Source of the DNA: AWTP1-9 sp035703165
Lineage (GTDB): Bacteria; Bacteroidota; Bacteroidia; Chitinophagales; Chitinophagaceae
Direction of reading: 5' to 3'
Assembly (NCBI GenBank): GCA_035703165.1
Contig: DASSYR010000093.1
Span: forward strand, 1-64,000
Length of the DNA: 64,000 nt
A model generated the notes under the pieces. That model was not told the origin of the DNA. It made no database searches and worked only from the letters and a program-made list of their open reading frames with translations. The translations under genes and the position numbers were made by a program. Positions 32,841-41,652 of the stretch are shown in pieces; position 1 is the first letter of the stretch, and each line of letters begins with the position of its first letter.

Positions 32841-33044
32841 ATGGATAAGTACAAGCATACTGATGATAAAAGTAATATCCTGCACGAGTTGGAATCTGGT
32901 TATGAAAAAGCGGAGATGGATTTATTAAGGAATGCTTTACGCCGTAATTTTAATGAACGATTTTTAGTTATGACTCGCTTGATGAGAAGAGGGATCATGC
33001 TTAAAAATGCTAAAATCATAAAAAGACCTCCGCTAAATTCTTAA
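32841..33044 (+). CDS. Small charged helical protein preceding a nucleotidyltransferase
   Basis: From the ATG at 32841, a 67-residue protein rich in Arg, Lys, Glu and Met, predicted all-helical (YEKAEMDLLRNALRRNFNERF), with no membrane helix. It begins 43 nt after the ABC transporter stop and ends 9 nt before the nucleotidyltransferase start, so it is almost certainly co-transcribed with the latter. The partner arrangement resembles two-gene toxin-antitoxin modules, but nothing in the protein itself identifies a function. Confidence 0.65.
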   Translation: MDKYKHTDDKSNILHELESGYEKAEMDLLRNALRRNFNERFLVMTRLMRRGIMLKNAKIIKRPPLNS

Positions 33045-33053
33045 TTTTTTTTT

Positions 33054-33554
33054 ATGGATGTTTTTGATGAGGAATTACTCAATTTATGGAAATGCCTCAA
33101 TGAGAATAATGTCCGCTATATAATGGTCGGCGGCGTTGCTACAAATTTACATGGCTATCAGCGCAGCACAGAAGATATTGATTTATGGCTTGAAGACAAT
33201 GTTAAAAACAGAAAAAATCTCCGTAAAGCATTAAAAGAATATGGGTTGGGGGATTTTGAGCCAATTGAACGGATAAAATTCTTACCCGGGTGGACAGATT
33301 TTTATTTAAATAGCGGAATGAGGCTTGATATAATGACAAAGATGAAAGGTTTGGAAGATATTGGATTTAATGAATGCTTACAAAAAGCTATGGTAGCGGA
33401 GATTTCAACAATACAAGTTCCTTTCCTTCACATAAACCAGCTTATCCAAAATAAAGAAGCAGTAAACCGACCAAAGGACCAGTTGGATGTTATTTACCTG
33501 CGCAAAATTTTAGAAATACAAGAAGAAAATGAAAGCAAAAGCACAGGTGCTTAG
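33054..33554 (+). CDS. Nucleotidyltransferase-fold protein (MNT/DUF6036-like)
   Basis: A 166-residue protein with the nucleotidyltransferase signature: VGGVATNLHG (25-34), then STEDIDLWL with Asp41 and Asp43, and a third acidic residue Asp93 (MRLDIMT). These three aspartates bind the metal ions for NMP transfer, so activity is plausible. The C-terminal helical part is short. Related folds occur in MNT/HEPN and AbiEii-type toxins and in housekeeping proteins. It overlaps no gene and follows the small helical protein by 9 nt. Substrate unknown. Confidence 0.75.
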   Translation: MDVFDEELLNLWKCLNENNVRYIMVGGVATNLHGYQRSTEDIDLWLEDNVKNRKNLRKALKEYGLGDFEPIERIKFLPGWTDFYLNSGMRLDIMTKMKGLEDIGFNECLQKAMVAEISTIQVPFLHINQLIQNKEAVNRPKDQLDVIYLRKILEIQEENESKSTGA

Positions 33555-33681
33555 TATCCGTTACCTGCAGGAAAATCAGGTGGGTTATGGGTTTTTGTAA
33601 GATGTAAATCCTGAAGTTTAAGGTCGGCATATATATTTTTACTTTTTCATTCTCCTTTTCGGTTTTTAAACCTTGCGTCCT

Positions 33682-33689
33682 TATCTTTG
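33682..33689 (+). promoter_or_regulatory. Putative -7 element of the atp operon promoter
   Basis: TATCTTTG fits TAnnTTTG exactly and ends 20 nt before the atpB ATG. A -33 TTG at the right spacing was not found, but no other candidate is visible in the 155-nt gap. Confidence 0.5.
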
Positions 33690-33709
33690 CGCCAAATTTT
33701 AAGAAAAGT

Positions 33710-34819
33710 ATGTTAGCTCGCAGCGTCAAATCCTTACTGGTAGCGGTTTTTAGCTTAAGTATGCTTTTTTATTCTAATGCATTAATGGCTCAGCATGAGG
33801 GGGAACAACCCAAAACTGAAGAAACAAAAGCGGGGGAAGAAAAGAAAAAGGGTTTTGATGCAAAAGAGGTAATTTTTGGTCACATACTGGATGCCCACGA
33901 ATTTCATTTCTTTAGCTATAAAGGAAGCGATGGGAAGGAACACGAAGTAACTATACCTTTACCTGTAATTCTCTACTCCCCCCAAAAAGGTTTTTCAGTT
34001 TTCATGTATTCTGATTTTCATCACGGAGAGCATGAAGTGGATGGTTACAAATTGCAGGAAGGAAAGATTGTGGCCGCTGACCCCACGGTTAAATTTTACG
34101 ACTTTTCCTTAACCCGAAATGTGGTGCAAATGATTTTGGCTTTAACGCTACTTACCTGGATAATGATAAGTATTGCAAACAGCTATAAAAAGGGGCAGGG
34201 AGTTACATCAGCTCCCAAAGGGAAACAGAGTTTATTAGAGCCGGTCATTACTTTTGTAAGAGATGAAGTAGCTGAGCCTAACCTTGGCCACAAAGCTGAT
34301 AAATATCTTCCTTACCTTTTAACGATATTCTTTTTTATACTTATCAATAATATCGTAGGCTTAATTCCCGGAACGGCTAATGTAACCGGTAATATAGCAT
34401 TTACTGCTGTACTGGGTGTTATTTCATTTATAGTAATCTTATTTAGTTCTAACAGTCATTTCTGGGGTCACATCTTTAATCCCCCGGGAGTTCCTTTGGG
34501 TGTAAAGTTTATCCTGGTTCCTGTTGAGTTTATCAGTGTGTTCATTAAGCCGTTTGCATTAATTATCCGTCTTTTTGCCAACATGGTGGCTGGGCACATT
34601 ATTATTATCTGTTTAATTTCCCTGATATTCATATTTGGGCAATTAAATCCAATTGCTGGTTGGGGGGCATCTCCCGTGGCAGTAGGTTTTACCATATTCA
34701 TATATTTTATTGAAGTGTTGGTAGCTTTTTTACAGGCTTTCATTTTTACTATGCTTACCGCTGTGTTTATTGGTCAGGCATTTGAAGGTGAACACCACGA
34801 AGAAGCTGCACATCATTAA
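33710..34819 (+). CDS. atpB: F0F1 ATP synthase subunit a
   Basis: A 369-residue protein carrying the proton half-channels. It begins with a signal peptide (1-27, ending ALMAQ) and a long periplasmic His/Glu/Lys-rich extension (about 28-135), then five or six helices. The key RLFANMVAGHI motif in the fourth major helix includes the conserved Arg needed for proton transfer, and FLQAFIFTMLTAVFIG lies at the end. The periplasmic extension is typical of Bacteroidota, where subunit a is longer than the E. coli 271 residues. It opens the operon atpB-E-F-H-A. Confidence 0.95.
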   Translation: MLARSVKSLLVAVFSLSMLFYSNALMAQHEGEQPKTEETKAGEEKKKGFDAKEVIFGHILDAHEFHFFSYKGSDGKEHEVTIPLPVILYSPQKGFSVFMYSDFHHGEHEVDGYKLQEGKIVAADPTVKFYDFSLTRNVVQMILALTLLTWIMISIANSYKKGQGVTSAPKGKQSLLEPVITFVRDEVAEPNLGHKADKYLPYLLTIFFFILINNIVGLIPGTANVTGNIAFTAVLGVISFIVILFSSNSHFWGHIFNPPGVPLGVKFILVPVEFISVFIKPFALIIRLFANMVAGHIIIICLISLIFIFGQLNPIAGWGASPVAVGFTIFIYFIEVLVAFLQAFIFTMLTAVFIGQAFEGEHHEEAAHH

Positions 34820-34854
34820 TATGTTTATTTTTTAACCAATATAAAAACAGAAGT

Positions 34855-35103
34855 ATGGATTTACTGAATGTTATCTTAAGTGCTACTCCGTTTGCTAACG
34901 GTGGTGGTGCTATCGGTGCAGGTTTGGCTGCCATGGGTGCTGGTATTGGTATCGGACAGATTGGTAAAGGAGCTGTGGAAGCTATTGCCCGTCAGCCGGA
35001 AGCCTCTAACGACATTCGTGCTAACATGATTCTGACAGCAGCGCTGGTAGAAGGTGCTGCCCTGTTCGCAATCATCGTTGGTTTCTTAGCAATGGTATTA
35101 TAA
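34855..35103 (+). CDS. atpE: F0F1 ATP synthase subunit c
   Basis: An 82-residue two-helix hairpin forming the membrane rotor ring. The loop ARQPEA is present and the ion-binding carboxylate is in AALVEGAALF. The residue after Glu is Gly instead of Ser/Thr, which argues for proton rather than sodium coupling. It sits 35 nt after atpB. A stable hairpin follows it. Confidence 0.95.
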   Translation: MDLLNVILSATPFANGGGAIGAGLAAMGAGIGIGQIGKGAVEAIARQPEASNDIRANMILTAALVEGAALFAIIVGFLAMVL

Positions 35104-35117
35104 TCATTGCAAAGGTT

Positions 35118-35153
35118 TTACTGCATCCAAAGCACAGGGCGGAGGGTGCAGTT
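35118..35153 (+). other. Intercistronic hairpin between atpE and atpF
   Basis: ACTGCATCC (35120-35128) pairs with GGGTGCAGT (35144-35152) over 9 positions with one G-U, around a 15-nt loop. No T-run follows, so it is not a terminator. It may stabilise the atpE mRNA end. Confidence 0.5.
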
Positions 35154-35191
35154 TAATGAGAACTTTGAATTAATCTTTATAATAAATTTTT

Positions 35192-35686
35192 ATGGAATTA
35201 CTCAGTCCTGCGTTAGGTTTATTGGTTTGGACATTATTGGCTTTCCTGGTTGTGTTTTTGATTTTAAAAACAAAAGCATGGCCTGCCATTATTAATGGCT
35301 TAAAGGAAAGAGAAAGAACTATTTCTGATTCATTAGCTACAGCCGAAAGAGTAAAGGCTGAAATGGCGCAAATGAAAAGCGAAAACGAAGCATTAATGGC
35401 CCGGGCTCGTGAAGAAAGAGCACAGATGCTAAAAGAAGCTAAAGAAACGAAAGATAAAATTGTAAGTGAAGCTAAAGAACAGGCCAAAGCTGAAGCAGCA
35501 AAAATTATTGCCGATGCTATTGCTTCTATAGAAAATCAGAAGATGGCAGCTTTAACGGAAGTAAAAAACCAGGTAGGTAATTTAGTAATTGAAGTAGCCG
35601 AAAAAGTATTACGTCGTGAGTTGAGTGATAAAAAAGGACAGGAGCAATACATAAAGCAGTTATCAAACGAGATAAAACTGAACTAA
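35192..35686 (+). CDS. atpF: F0F1 ATP synthase subunit b
   Basis: A 164-residue peripheral-stalk protein. One N-terminal helix (about 8-26, LGLLVWTLLAFLVVFLIL) anchors a long charged coiled coil (about 40-150) with many Ala, Glu and Lys, ending in VAEKVLRREL. Length and layout match subunit b. It is 88 nt after atpE and 77 nt before atpH. Confidence 0.94.
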   Translation: MELLSPALGLLVWTLLAFLVVFLILKTKAWPAIINGLKERERTISDSLATAERVKAEMAQMKSENEALMARAREERAQMLKEAKETKDKIVSEAKEQAKAEAAKIIADAIASIENQKMAALTEVKNQVGNLVIEVAEKVLRRELSDKKGQEQYIKQLSNEIKLN

Positions 35687-35760
35687 TTTGAAGATTTGAT
35701 GGTTTGAAGATGTGGTGATATCATTTTCAAATTTCCAAATTGGCACATTGTCAAATTAAA
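35687..35760. repeat. Imperfect inverted repeat between atpF and atpH
   Basis: The gap holds TTTGAAG-type heptamers on the left (TTTGAAGATTTGATGG..., 35687-35715), the palindrome TGATATCA in the centre (35716-35723), and CAAATT-type heptamers on the right (CAAATTTCCAAATTGG..., 35727-35757). It looks like a small dispersed palindromic element. Confidence 0.4.
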
Positions 35761-35763
35761 AAT

Positions 35764-36327
35764 ATGCAACAACCCCGTTTAGCAGGTAGATATGCAAAGA
35801 GTTTGATTGGTTTAGCATCAGAGCAAAACCAGTTGGAACAGGTGCATGAGGATATGCAGTACCTACAATCTCTTTGCAAACAAAGCAGGGAATTTGTAAA
35901 CTTATTGAAAAGCCCCGTTATACAAGCAGATAAAAAAGGTAAGATTGTTGAGGCCATTACTTCGGGTAAGGTGAGCAAGATGACTGAAGGATTTAACCGC
36001 CTGCTGGTGCAGAAAGGGCGGGAAAATGTATTACCTGAAATTATATACGCCTTTATTGAGCAATATAATGAAATAAAGGGTATTCATCGGGTAAAGGTTA
36101 CCACCGCTATTCCCGTTAGTGAGGAGTTGAAACAGCAAATTGTTGCCAAAATCAAATCAGAAACACCTTTACAAAATATCGAGCTGGAAACAGCAGTGAA
36201 AGATGAGTTAATTGGAGGTTTTACCTTAGAGTTTCATAACAACCTGGTTGATGCCAGCATATTGAGAGATTTGAGTGATGTCAAGAAGCAGTTTTTAAAA
36301 AATGTTTATATACAGAATATAAGGTAA
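35764..36327 (+). CDS. atpH: F0F1 ATP synthase subunit delta
   Basis: From the ATG at 35764 the protein has 187 residues (MQQPRLAGRYAKSLIGLA), matching the standard OSCP/delta start; an in-frame ATG at 35740 would add eight residues within the repeat. The N-terminal helical domain spans about 1-110, and the C-terminal region has the delta signature with GGFTLEFHNNLVDASI. It joins the peripheral stalk to F1. Confidence 0.95.
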   Translation: MQQPRLAGRYAKSLIGLASEQNQLEQVHEDMQYLQSLCKQSREFVNLLKSPVIQADKKGKIVEAITSGKVSKMTEGFNRLLVQKGRENVLPEIIYAFIEQYNEIKGIHRVKVTTAIPVSEELKQQIVAKIKSETPLQNIELETAVKDELIGGFTLEFHNNLVDASILRDLSDVKKQFLKNVYIQNIR

Positions 36328-36427
36328 CCTCTTCTTATTAATAGAGAGATAATTAAAAGTAAAAACTAAAAATTCTATTCATAACATCCTTAACCCCCGT
36401 AGGGGTATAGGTAAAAAATTAAGTAAT

Positions 36428-38005
36428 ATGCCAGAGATTAAGCCAGATGAGATATCTGCAATACTCCGTCAGCAGTTAAGTAACTTTAATGTGAGTGCCG
36501 ATTTGGAAGAAGTGGGTACCGTACTTCAAGTAGGGGATGGTATTGCACGTATATATGGATTAAATAATGTACGTGCCGGTGAACTGGTGGAATTCGAGAA
36601 TGGTGTTCGTGCTGTTGCCCTTAACCTTGAAGAAGATAACGTGGGTGTGGTATTAATGGGCGAAAGTGGTGAAATTAAAGAAGGAGCTACCGTACGCCGT
36701 ACCGGAAGAATTGCTTCTATTAAAGTTGGAGAAGGGCTAACCGGTCGTGTAATTAACGCTTTGGGTGAGCCAATTGATGGGAAAGGCCCGATAACCGGAG
36801 AGCTATATGAAATGCCACTGGAAAGAAAAGCTCCGGGTGTAATTTACAGGGAGCCGGTGAAGGAACCATTGCAAACCGGGATAAAGGCTATTGATGCTAT
36901 GATTCCTATCGGTCGAGGACAACGGGAATTAATTATTGGTGATCGTCAAACCGGTAAAACAGCTATTGCGGTTGATACCATTATTAATCAGAAAGAATTT
37001 TATGCAGCAGGTAAGCCTGTTTATTGTATATATGTAGCCATTGGTCAAAAAGCTTCTACCATTGCTGGTATCATGAAGACGTTGCAAGACAATGATGCAA
37101 TGGATTATACAGTAATTGTTGCAGCATCTGCCAGTGACCCTGCTCCGCAACAGTTCTTTGCACCTTATGCCGGAGCGGCAATTGGTGAATACTTCCGCGA
37201 TACCGGGCGCCCCGCATTAATTGTATATGATGATTTAAGTAAACAAGCAGTTGCCTATCGTGAAGTATCCTTACTATTGCGTCGCCCACCGGGACGTGAG
37301 GCCTATCCCGGCGACGTATTCTATTTACATAGCCGTTTGCTTGAAAGAGCTGCAAAAGTTATTGGTGATGATAACGTAGCGAGGAAAATGAACGATGTTC
37401 CGGATAGTATAAAACATTTAGTTAAAGGAGGAGGTTCGTTAACCGCATTACCAATTATTGAAACACAAGCAGGCGACGTGTCTGCCTATATCCCCACTAA
37501 CGTAATATCTATTACTGACGGACAGATATTTTTAGAAGGTAGCTTGTTTAACGCAGGTATCCGTCCAGCTATTAACGTAGGTATCTCCGTTAGTCGTGTA
37601 GGTGGTAATGCGCAAATTAAATCCATGAAAAAAGTTGCCGGAACTTTAAAACTTGATCAGGCCCTTTATCGTGAGATGGAAGCCTTTTCTAAATTTGGTG
37701 GAGACTTGGATGCCGCTACCAAATCTGTATTGGACAAAGGTGCCCGTAACGTAGAAATTTTGAAGCAAGCACAATACACGCCGTTTTCTGTTGAAAAACA
37801 GGTGGCTATTATTTACCTCGGTACACAAGGATTGCTGGGTCAGGTACCGGTTAAACGAGTAAAAGAATTTGAAGAACATTTTTTAATGGAGATGGAAAGT
37901 AAAATGCCGGATTTATTGGCAGAATTCAAGAAAGGGGCTTTGCCAGAAGAAGGGTTACAGAAAATGACAGAATTGGCAAAGGGCTTGATGGGCCAGTACA
38001 AATAA
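36428..38005 (+). CDS. atpA: F0F1 ATP synthase subunit alpha
   Basis: A 525-residue non-catalytic subunit. The beta-barrel N-terminus, the nucleotide-binding P-loop GDRQTGKTA (about 170-178), the SIKHLVKGGGSLTALPI region and the arginine finger region ISVSRVGG are present. It is the last gene of this group; the expected atpG is absent and a terminator follows. Upstream is a 100-nt gap with a small CCCC/GGGG hairpin near 36393-36404. Confidence 0.97.
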   Translation: MPEIKPDEISAILRQQLSNFNVSADLEEVGTVLQVGDGIARIYGLNNVRAGELVEFENGVRAVALNLEEDNVGVVLMGESGEIKEGATVRRTGRIASIKVGEGLTGRVINALGEPIDGKGPITGELYEMPLERKAPGVIYREPVKEPLQTGIKAIDAMIPIGRGQRELIIGDRQTGKTAIAVDTIINQKEFYAAGKPVYCIYVAIGQKASTIAGIMKTLQDNDAMDYTVIVAASASDPAPQQFFAPYAGAAIGEYFRDTGRPALIVYDDLSKQAVAYREVSLLLRRPPGREAYPGDVFYLHSRLLERAAKVIGDDNVARKMNDVPDSIKHLVKGGGSLTALPIIETQAGDVSAYIPTNVISITDGQIFLEGSLFNAGIRPAINVGISVSRVGGNAQIKSMKKVAGTLKLDQALYREMEAFSKFGGDLDAATKSVLDKGARNVEILKQAQYTPFSVEKQVAIIYLGTQGLLGQVPVKRVKEFEEHFLMEMESKMPDLLAEFKKGALPEEGLQKMTELAKGLMGQYK

Positions 38006-38032
38006 GGATATTAGACAATTTTTTGAGTACGA

Positions 38033-38060
38033 AGGGGTTGCTACGGCGACCCCTTTTTTA
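38033..38060 (+). terminator. Rho-independent terminator after atpA
   Basis: AGGGGTTGC (38033-38041) and GCGACCCCT (38046-38054) form a 9-pair stem with one G-U and a TACG loop, followed by TTTTTT. It closes the atp operon before the next gene, so atpG does not simply follow. Confidence 0.8.
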
Positions 38061-38119
38061 CTTAAAATAAATTTGGTTTATAAAATAAACTAATTTATTT
38101 TTGAGATAAATTTATAATC

Positions 38120-40342
38120 ATGAGGGTTTTGGGGATAGCATTACTAATGAGTTTGGCAACCATTTCATCACTTGCACAAGTTAAAATTTCCGGTCGGGTT
38201 ACTGATATAAAGAAAAACCCGTTAACGGGGGCCAGCATTACATTGAAAGATACTTATGATGGCGCCACCAGTGATTCGTCAGGAAAGTTTCAATTTACAA
38301 CAGCTGAAAAAGGCGAACAAACTTTATTGATAAGTTTTGTGGGATATAAATCATGGGAACAGAAAGTAACGATAGGAAAAGAGCCGTTTAATTTTACTGT
38401 TGAGTTGAAAGAAGAGTTTAATGAATTAAAAGCTGTGGTAATAACAGCCGGCACTTTTGAAGCCAGTGATAAGAAGCGGGCAGCAACGGTGCTCAACTCT
38501 ATTGACATTGCCACCACAGCTGGAAGTAATGCTGATATTACTACCGCTTTAAAAACACTGCCTGGAGCTCAGCAAATTGGCGAAAGAGAAGGATTATTTG
38601 TTCGTGGTGGAACCGGACAGGAAACAAAACAGTTTATTGATGGTACATTAGTCAATAATCCATTTTATACCTCATCGCCGGATATTGCTTCCAGAGGAAG
38701 ATTTTCACCTTTTCTTTTTAAAGGAACTGTGTTTACTGCCGGCGGTTACTCGGCCTTGTATGGTCAGGCCTTATCCTCAGCGCTGATATTAGAGTCAATT
38801 GATTTACCGGAAAAATCGGTAGCCAGTTTCTTTGTGTCGCCATTAACCTGGGGGGGTGGATATCAGCAGCTTTCCCCGAATAAAAAGTCATCATGGGGCG
38901 TAAACTATGGATATGTGAATCTGTTCGTTTATTTTGGATTGGTAAAGCAAACGCCTGATTATTTCCGTATCCCTGAGTTTCATAATGGCGATGCCAACTT
39001 TCGTTTTAAAACAAAGAAAGGAGGCATGGTTAAATTTTATTCTTCATTCAGTACGGGAAAATTTGGTCTGCGTCAACCAAATATTGACAGCGCAGACTTA
39101 AAGAATGCTTTTGGGTTGATAAACCGAAATTTTTATAACAATCTTAGTTGGAAAGAAAATTTAGGCAACGGATGGAGGATGAATCTTGGCGCTGCCTTCA
39201 GCATTAATGATGACGATATTAGTTTACAAATACAAAATCTTTCTAACAATGCGGTAACAACTGGCAAATCATATATTGACAATAAAAATTTCGTGCTTAA
39301 TCATCGTCAGGATTTTGCACAAATAAGAGGTGTATTGGAAAAAAAGTTAAGAGGATTAAGTGCTGTTCGTTTTGGAAGTGAATACTGGTATAATAATGAT
39401 AAAAGTAAATACAATACTTACACAACTATACTTAAAGACAATTTTGCCTCCGTATTTGGTGAAGCAGACATTTATTTAACCAATGCATTGGCTGCTAAAA
39501 TCGGGACGAGATTTGAATATTCATCAGTCTTAAGAAAAGCAAATATTGCTCCCCGTCTTTCATTAGCATATAAAACAGGTAAAGATGCACAAGTATCTGC
39601 AGCATACGGTGTTTTTTATCAAAAACCCGAGAATACTGACATGATATATACTACAAATCTTACATATACAAAGGCTATACATTATATACTCAATTATCAA
39701 AAAACAACAAATGCAAGAATTTTTCGTGCAGAAGTATTTTATAAGAAGTACAAGGATTTAATAAAAACAATTCCTTCAACCAATAACAATGGTTTTGGTT
39801 ATGCGCAGGGCATTGAGTTTTTTTGGAGAGATAAGAAAACTGTGAAGAATTTAGATTACTGGGTAAGCTATTCCTATCTTGATACAAAAAGAGATTTTCA
39901 AAATTATCCTCAGCAGATACGCCCCAATTTTGCTACGGAACATACCGCTTCGTTAGTGACGAAGAGGTTTGTAACCAAAATTAAAACCGGTTTCAACTTT
40001 ACCTACTCGTATGCAACGGGCAGGCCTTACTATAATTTTCGTTACGATAATAATGGTAAGTATGGTATTGCCGACCAAGGCAGGACGATTGATTACCACA
40101 GCCTCGGTTTTAGTGTGAACTACGTACCTAGTGTGGGAAAACAAAATGCCAAAGCTTTTTGGGTATTTTTTGCCAGTATAACCAATGTGTTGGGAAGTAA
40201 CCAGGTGTTTGGTTACAACTATTCTTATAATGGTTTAATCAAACAAGCTATCAATCCGCCGGCCAGGCGCTTTTATTTTATTGGTATTTTCTTAAGCCTG
40301 GGTGTTGATCGTACAGATGATGCCATAAATAATAATTTGTAA
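38120..40342 (+). CDS. TonB-dependent receptor with carboxypeptidase-like N-terminal domain
   Basis: A 740-residue outer-membrane protein. Signal peptide 1-20 (ending SSLAQ), carboxypeptidase-regulatory-like domain about 22-103 (SGRVTDIKKNPLTGASI), plug about 110-235 with REGLFVRGGTGQETKQFIDG (split: REGLFVRGGT, KQFIDG), then a 22-strand-like barrel. The sequence ends in an aromatic-rich strand. TonB-receptors carry large substrates or siderophores; nothing in the neighbourhood (a TPR-like gene 30 nt downstream) tells which. It starts 60 nt after the atp terminator. Confidence 0.9.
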   Translation: MRVLGIALLMSLATISSLAQVKISGRVTDIKKNPLTGASITLKDTYDGATSDSSGKFQFTTAEKGEQTLLISFVGYKSWEQKVTIGKEPFNFTVELKEEFNELKAVVITAGTFEASDKKRAATVLNSIDIATTAGSNADITTALKTLPGAQQIGEREGLFVRGGTGQETKQFIDGTLVNNPFYTSSPDIASRGRFSPFLFKGTVFTAGGYSALYGQALSSALILESIDLPEKSVASFFVSPLTWGGGYQQLSPNKKSSWGVNYGYVNLFVYFGLVKQTPDYFRIPEFHNGDANFRFKTKKGGMVKFYSSFSTGKFGLRQPNIDSADLKNAFGLINRNFYNNLSWKENLGNGWRMNLGAAFSINDDDISLQIQNLSNNAVTTGKSYIDNKNFVLNHRQDFAQIRGVLEKKLRGLSAVRFGSEYWYNNDKSKYNTYTTILKDNFASVFGEADIYLTNALAAKIGTRFEYSSVLRKANIAPRLSLAYKTGKDAQVSAAYGVFYQKPENTDMIYTTNLTYTKAIHYILNYQKTTNARIFRAEVFYKKYKDLIKTIPSTNNNGFGYAQGIEFFWRDKKTVKNLDYWVSYSYLDTKRDFQNYPQQIRPNFATEHTASLVTKRFVTKIKTGFNFTYSYATGRPYYNFRYDNNGKYGIADQGRTIDYHSLGFSVNYVPSVGKQNAKAFWVFFASITNVLGSNQVFGYNYSYNGLIKQAINPPARRFYFIGIFLSLGVDRTDDAINNNL

Positions 40343-40372
40343 TCAATTTTTAAAAAATAAAACAAATAAAAC

Positions 40373-41002
40373 ATGAAACAATTATTTATTACCGTTATTG
40401 CTATATTATTGGGTACAATAGCACAGGCACAGAGCAAAAAATATGTTGCTGCCATGCAAGAACAATTAGCCTTAATGGATTCAGCCAAAACCACACAGGA
40501 CTTTCAGAATGTGGCCAATAATTTTGAACGGATTGGTGATGCTGAAAAAACACAGTGGCTTCCTTATTATTATGCCGGATTGGCCTTAACTTCTGCCGGA
40601 TGGAGAGATAAGGCTTTGGATAAAGATGCCAACAGTGAAAAAATAATGGCCTTATGTGATAAGGCGGAAGCGATAGAAAAAAATGCCGAGATATACACTA
40701 TCCGTAATATGGCGCTGGTGCAACAAATGCAGGTAGATCCTCAAAACAGATGGATGACCTACGGGCAGCAGGCCGGTAAAACTATACAGGAAGGGTTACA
40801 GTTGGATCCTAATAACCCACGCCTTTACTACCTGCAGGGAATGAGTGTGCTTGGTACCCCAACGGCCTTTGGTGGTGGTAAAGAAAAAGCGAAACCTATT
40901 TTTGAAAAAGCATTGGAGTTGTATAAGATTGAAAAGATAAAACCCTTATATCCACATTGGGGGCAAAAACAGACAGAGAAAATGATTGAACAGTGTAAAT
41001 AA
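40373..41002 (+). CDS. Exported TPR-like protein
   Basis: A 209-residue protein with a signal peptide (1-19, ending AQAQ). The mature part is helical with tetratricopeptide-like repeats; LDPNNPRLYYLQGMSVLG (about 145-162) is the clearest unit, and WLPYYYAGLALTSAG another. The C-terminus has a repeat-like KALELYK. It follows the TonB receptor by 30 nt on the same strand and is probably a periplasmic partner. No enzymatic motif is seen. Confidence 0.75.
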   Translation: MKQLFITVIAILLGTIAQAQSKKYVAAMQEQLALMDSAKTTQDFQNVANNFERIGDAEKTQWLPYYYAGLALTSAGWRDKALDKDANSEKIMALCDKAEAIEKNAEIYTIRNMALVQQMQVDPQNRWMTYGQQAGKTIQEGLQLDPNNPRLYYLQGMSVLGTPTAFGGGKEKAKPIFEKALELYKIEKIKPLYPHWGQKQTEKMIEQCK

Positions 41003-41066
41003 TGTTAATTAGTCCACAGCAAAAAGAAATTTCGGGCTTTTATATTTGGCTTTTAAAAATCAAGCT

Positions 41067-41651
41067 ATGAGCGAAGAAAACTTTTCACCACAACAAAGTC
41101 TGGCGCTGATACAAAATATGATTAGTAAAGCCCGACAGGATGTAACCGATGGCAGTAAATATTTTTTACTGTGGGGGTGGTTAACAGTAGCGGTAATTTT
41201 GGGCCAATTTATTTTAAAGGTGATAGTTAAATATCCTCACCATTATTATGTGTGGTTCCTGCTTATTATAGGTATAGCAATAAATATTTACTGGAAAAGA
41301 GCTGATGGAAAAAAAATTAAGGTGAAAACCTATATCAGCGAAAGCATGGAATTTTTATGGAGCGGTATGGGGGTTACATTCCTGGTAATTTCGCTGTTGT
41401 TTATAAAAATTGGGTATCATTACTGCTATCCCTTCTATATTTTATTGTATGGTCTGGGCACTTTTGTCACCGGTAAAATTTTAAAATTTAAACCTTTTAT
41501 TTTTGGGGGTTTTTGCGCTTGGGTGTTAAGTATTGCAGCTGTACAGTTTAATTTCGATTACCAGATGTTGTTTGCTGTAGCGGCTTTGTTGATAAGTTAT
41601 ATTATACCGACTTATATCTTCAGAATGAAGAATAAAAATCAAACTACCTGA
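41067..41651 (+). CDS. Polytopic membrane protein, first of a paralogous pair
   Basis: From the ATG at 41067 this is a 194-residue protein starting MSEENFSPQQSLALIQNMIS; a TTG at 41046 in frame is unlikely. An amphipathic N-terminal segment precedes four to six helices. The next gene encodes a clear paralogue: both share the N-terminal 'Ser-Leu-x-Leu-Ile-x-x-Met-Ile-x-x-Ala' segment and an F-x-LWGW motif (KYFLLWGW, WILWGW). The pair plus a downstream wHTH gene is a recurrent arrangement in Bacteroidota; function unknown. Confidence 0.7.
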   Translation: MSEENFSPQQSLALIQNMISKARQDVTDGSKYFLLWGWLTVAVILGQFILKVIVKYPHHYYVWFLLIIGIAINIYWKRADGKKIKVKTYISESMEFLWSGMGVTFLVISLLFIKIGYHYCYPFYILLYGLGTFVTGKILKFKPFIFGGFCAWVLSIAAVQFNFDYQMLFAVAALLISYIIPTYIFRMKNKNQTT

Positions 41652-41652
41652 C

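Noticed and set aside
36393..36404. CCCC-GTA-GGGG hairpin before atpA as a terminator
   Set aside because: The stem is short (4-5 pairs), has no T-run, and lies inside an operon; more likely incidental or a minor processing structure.
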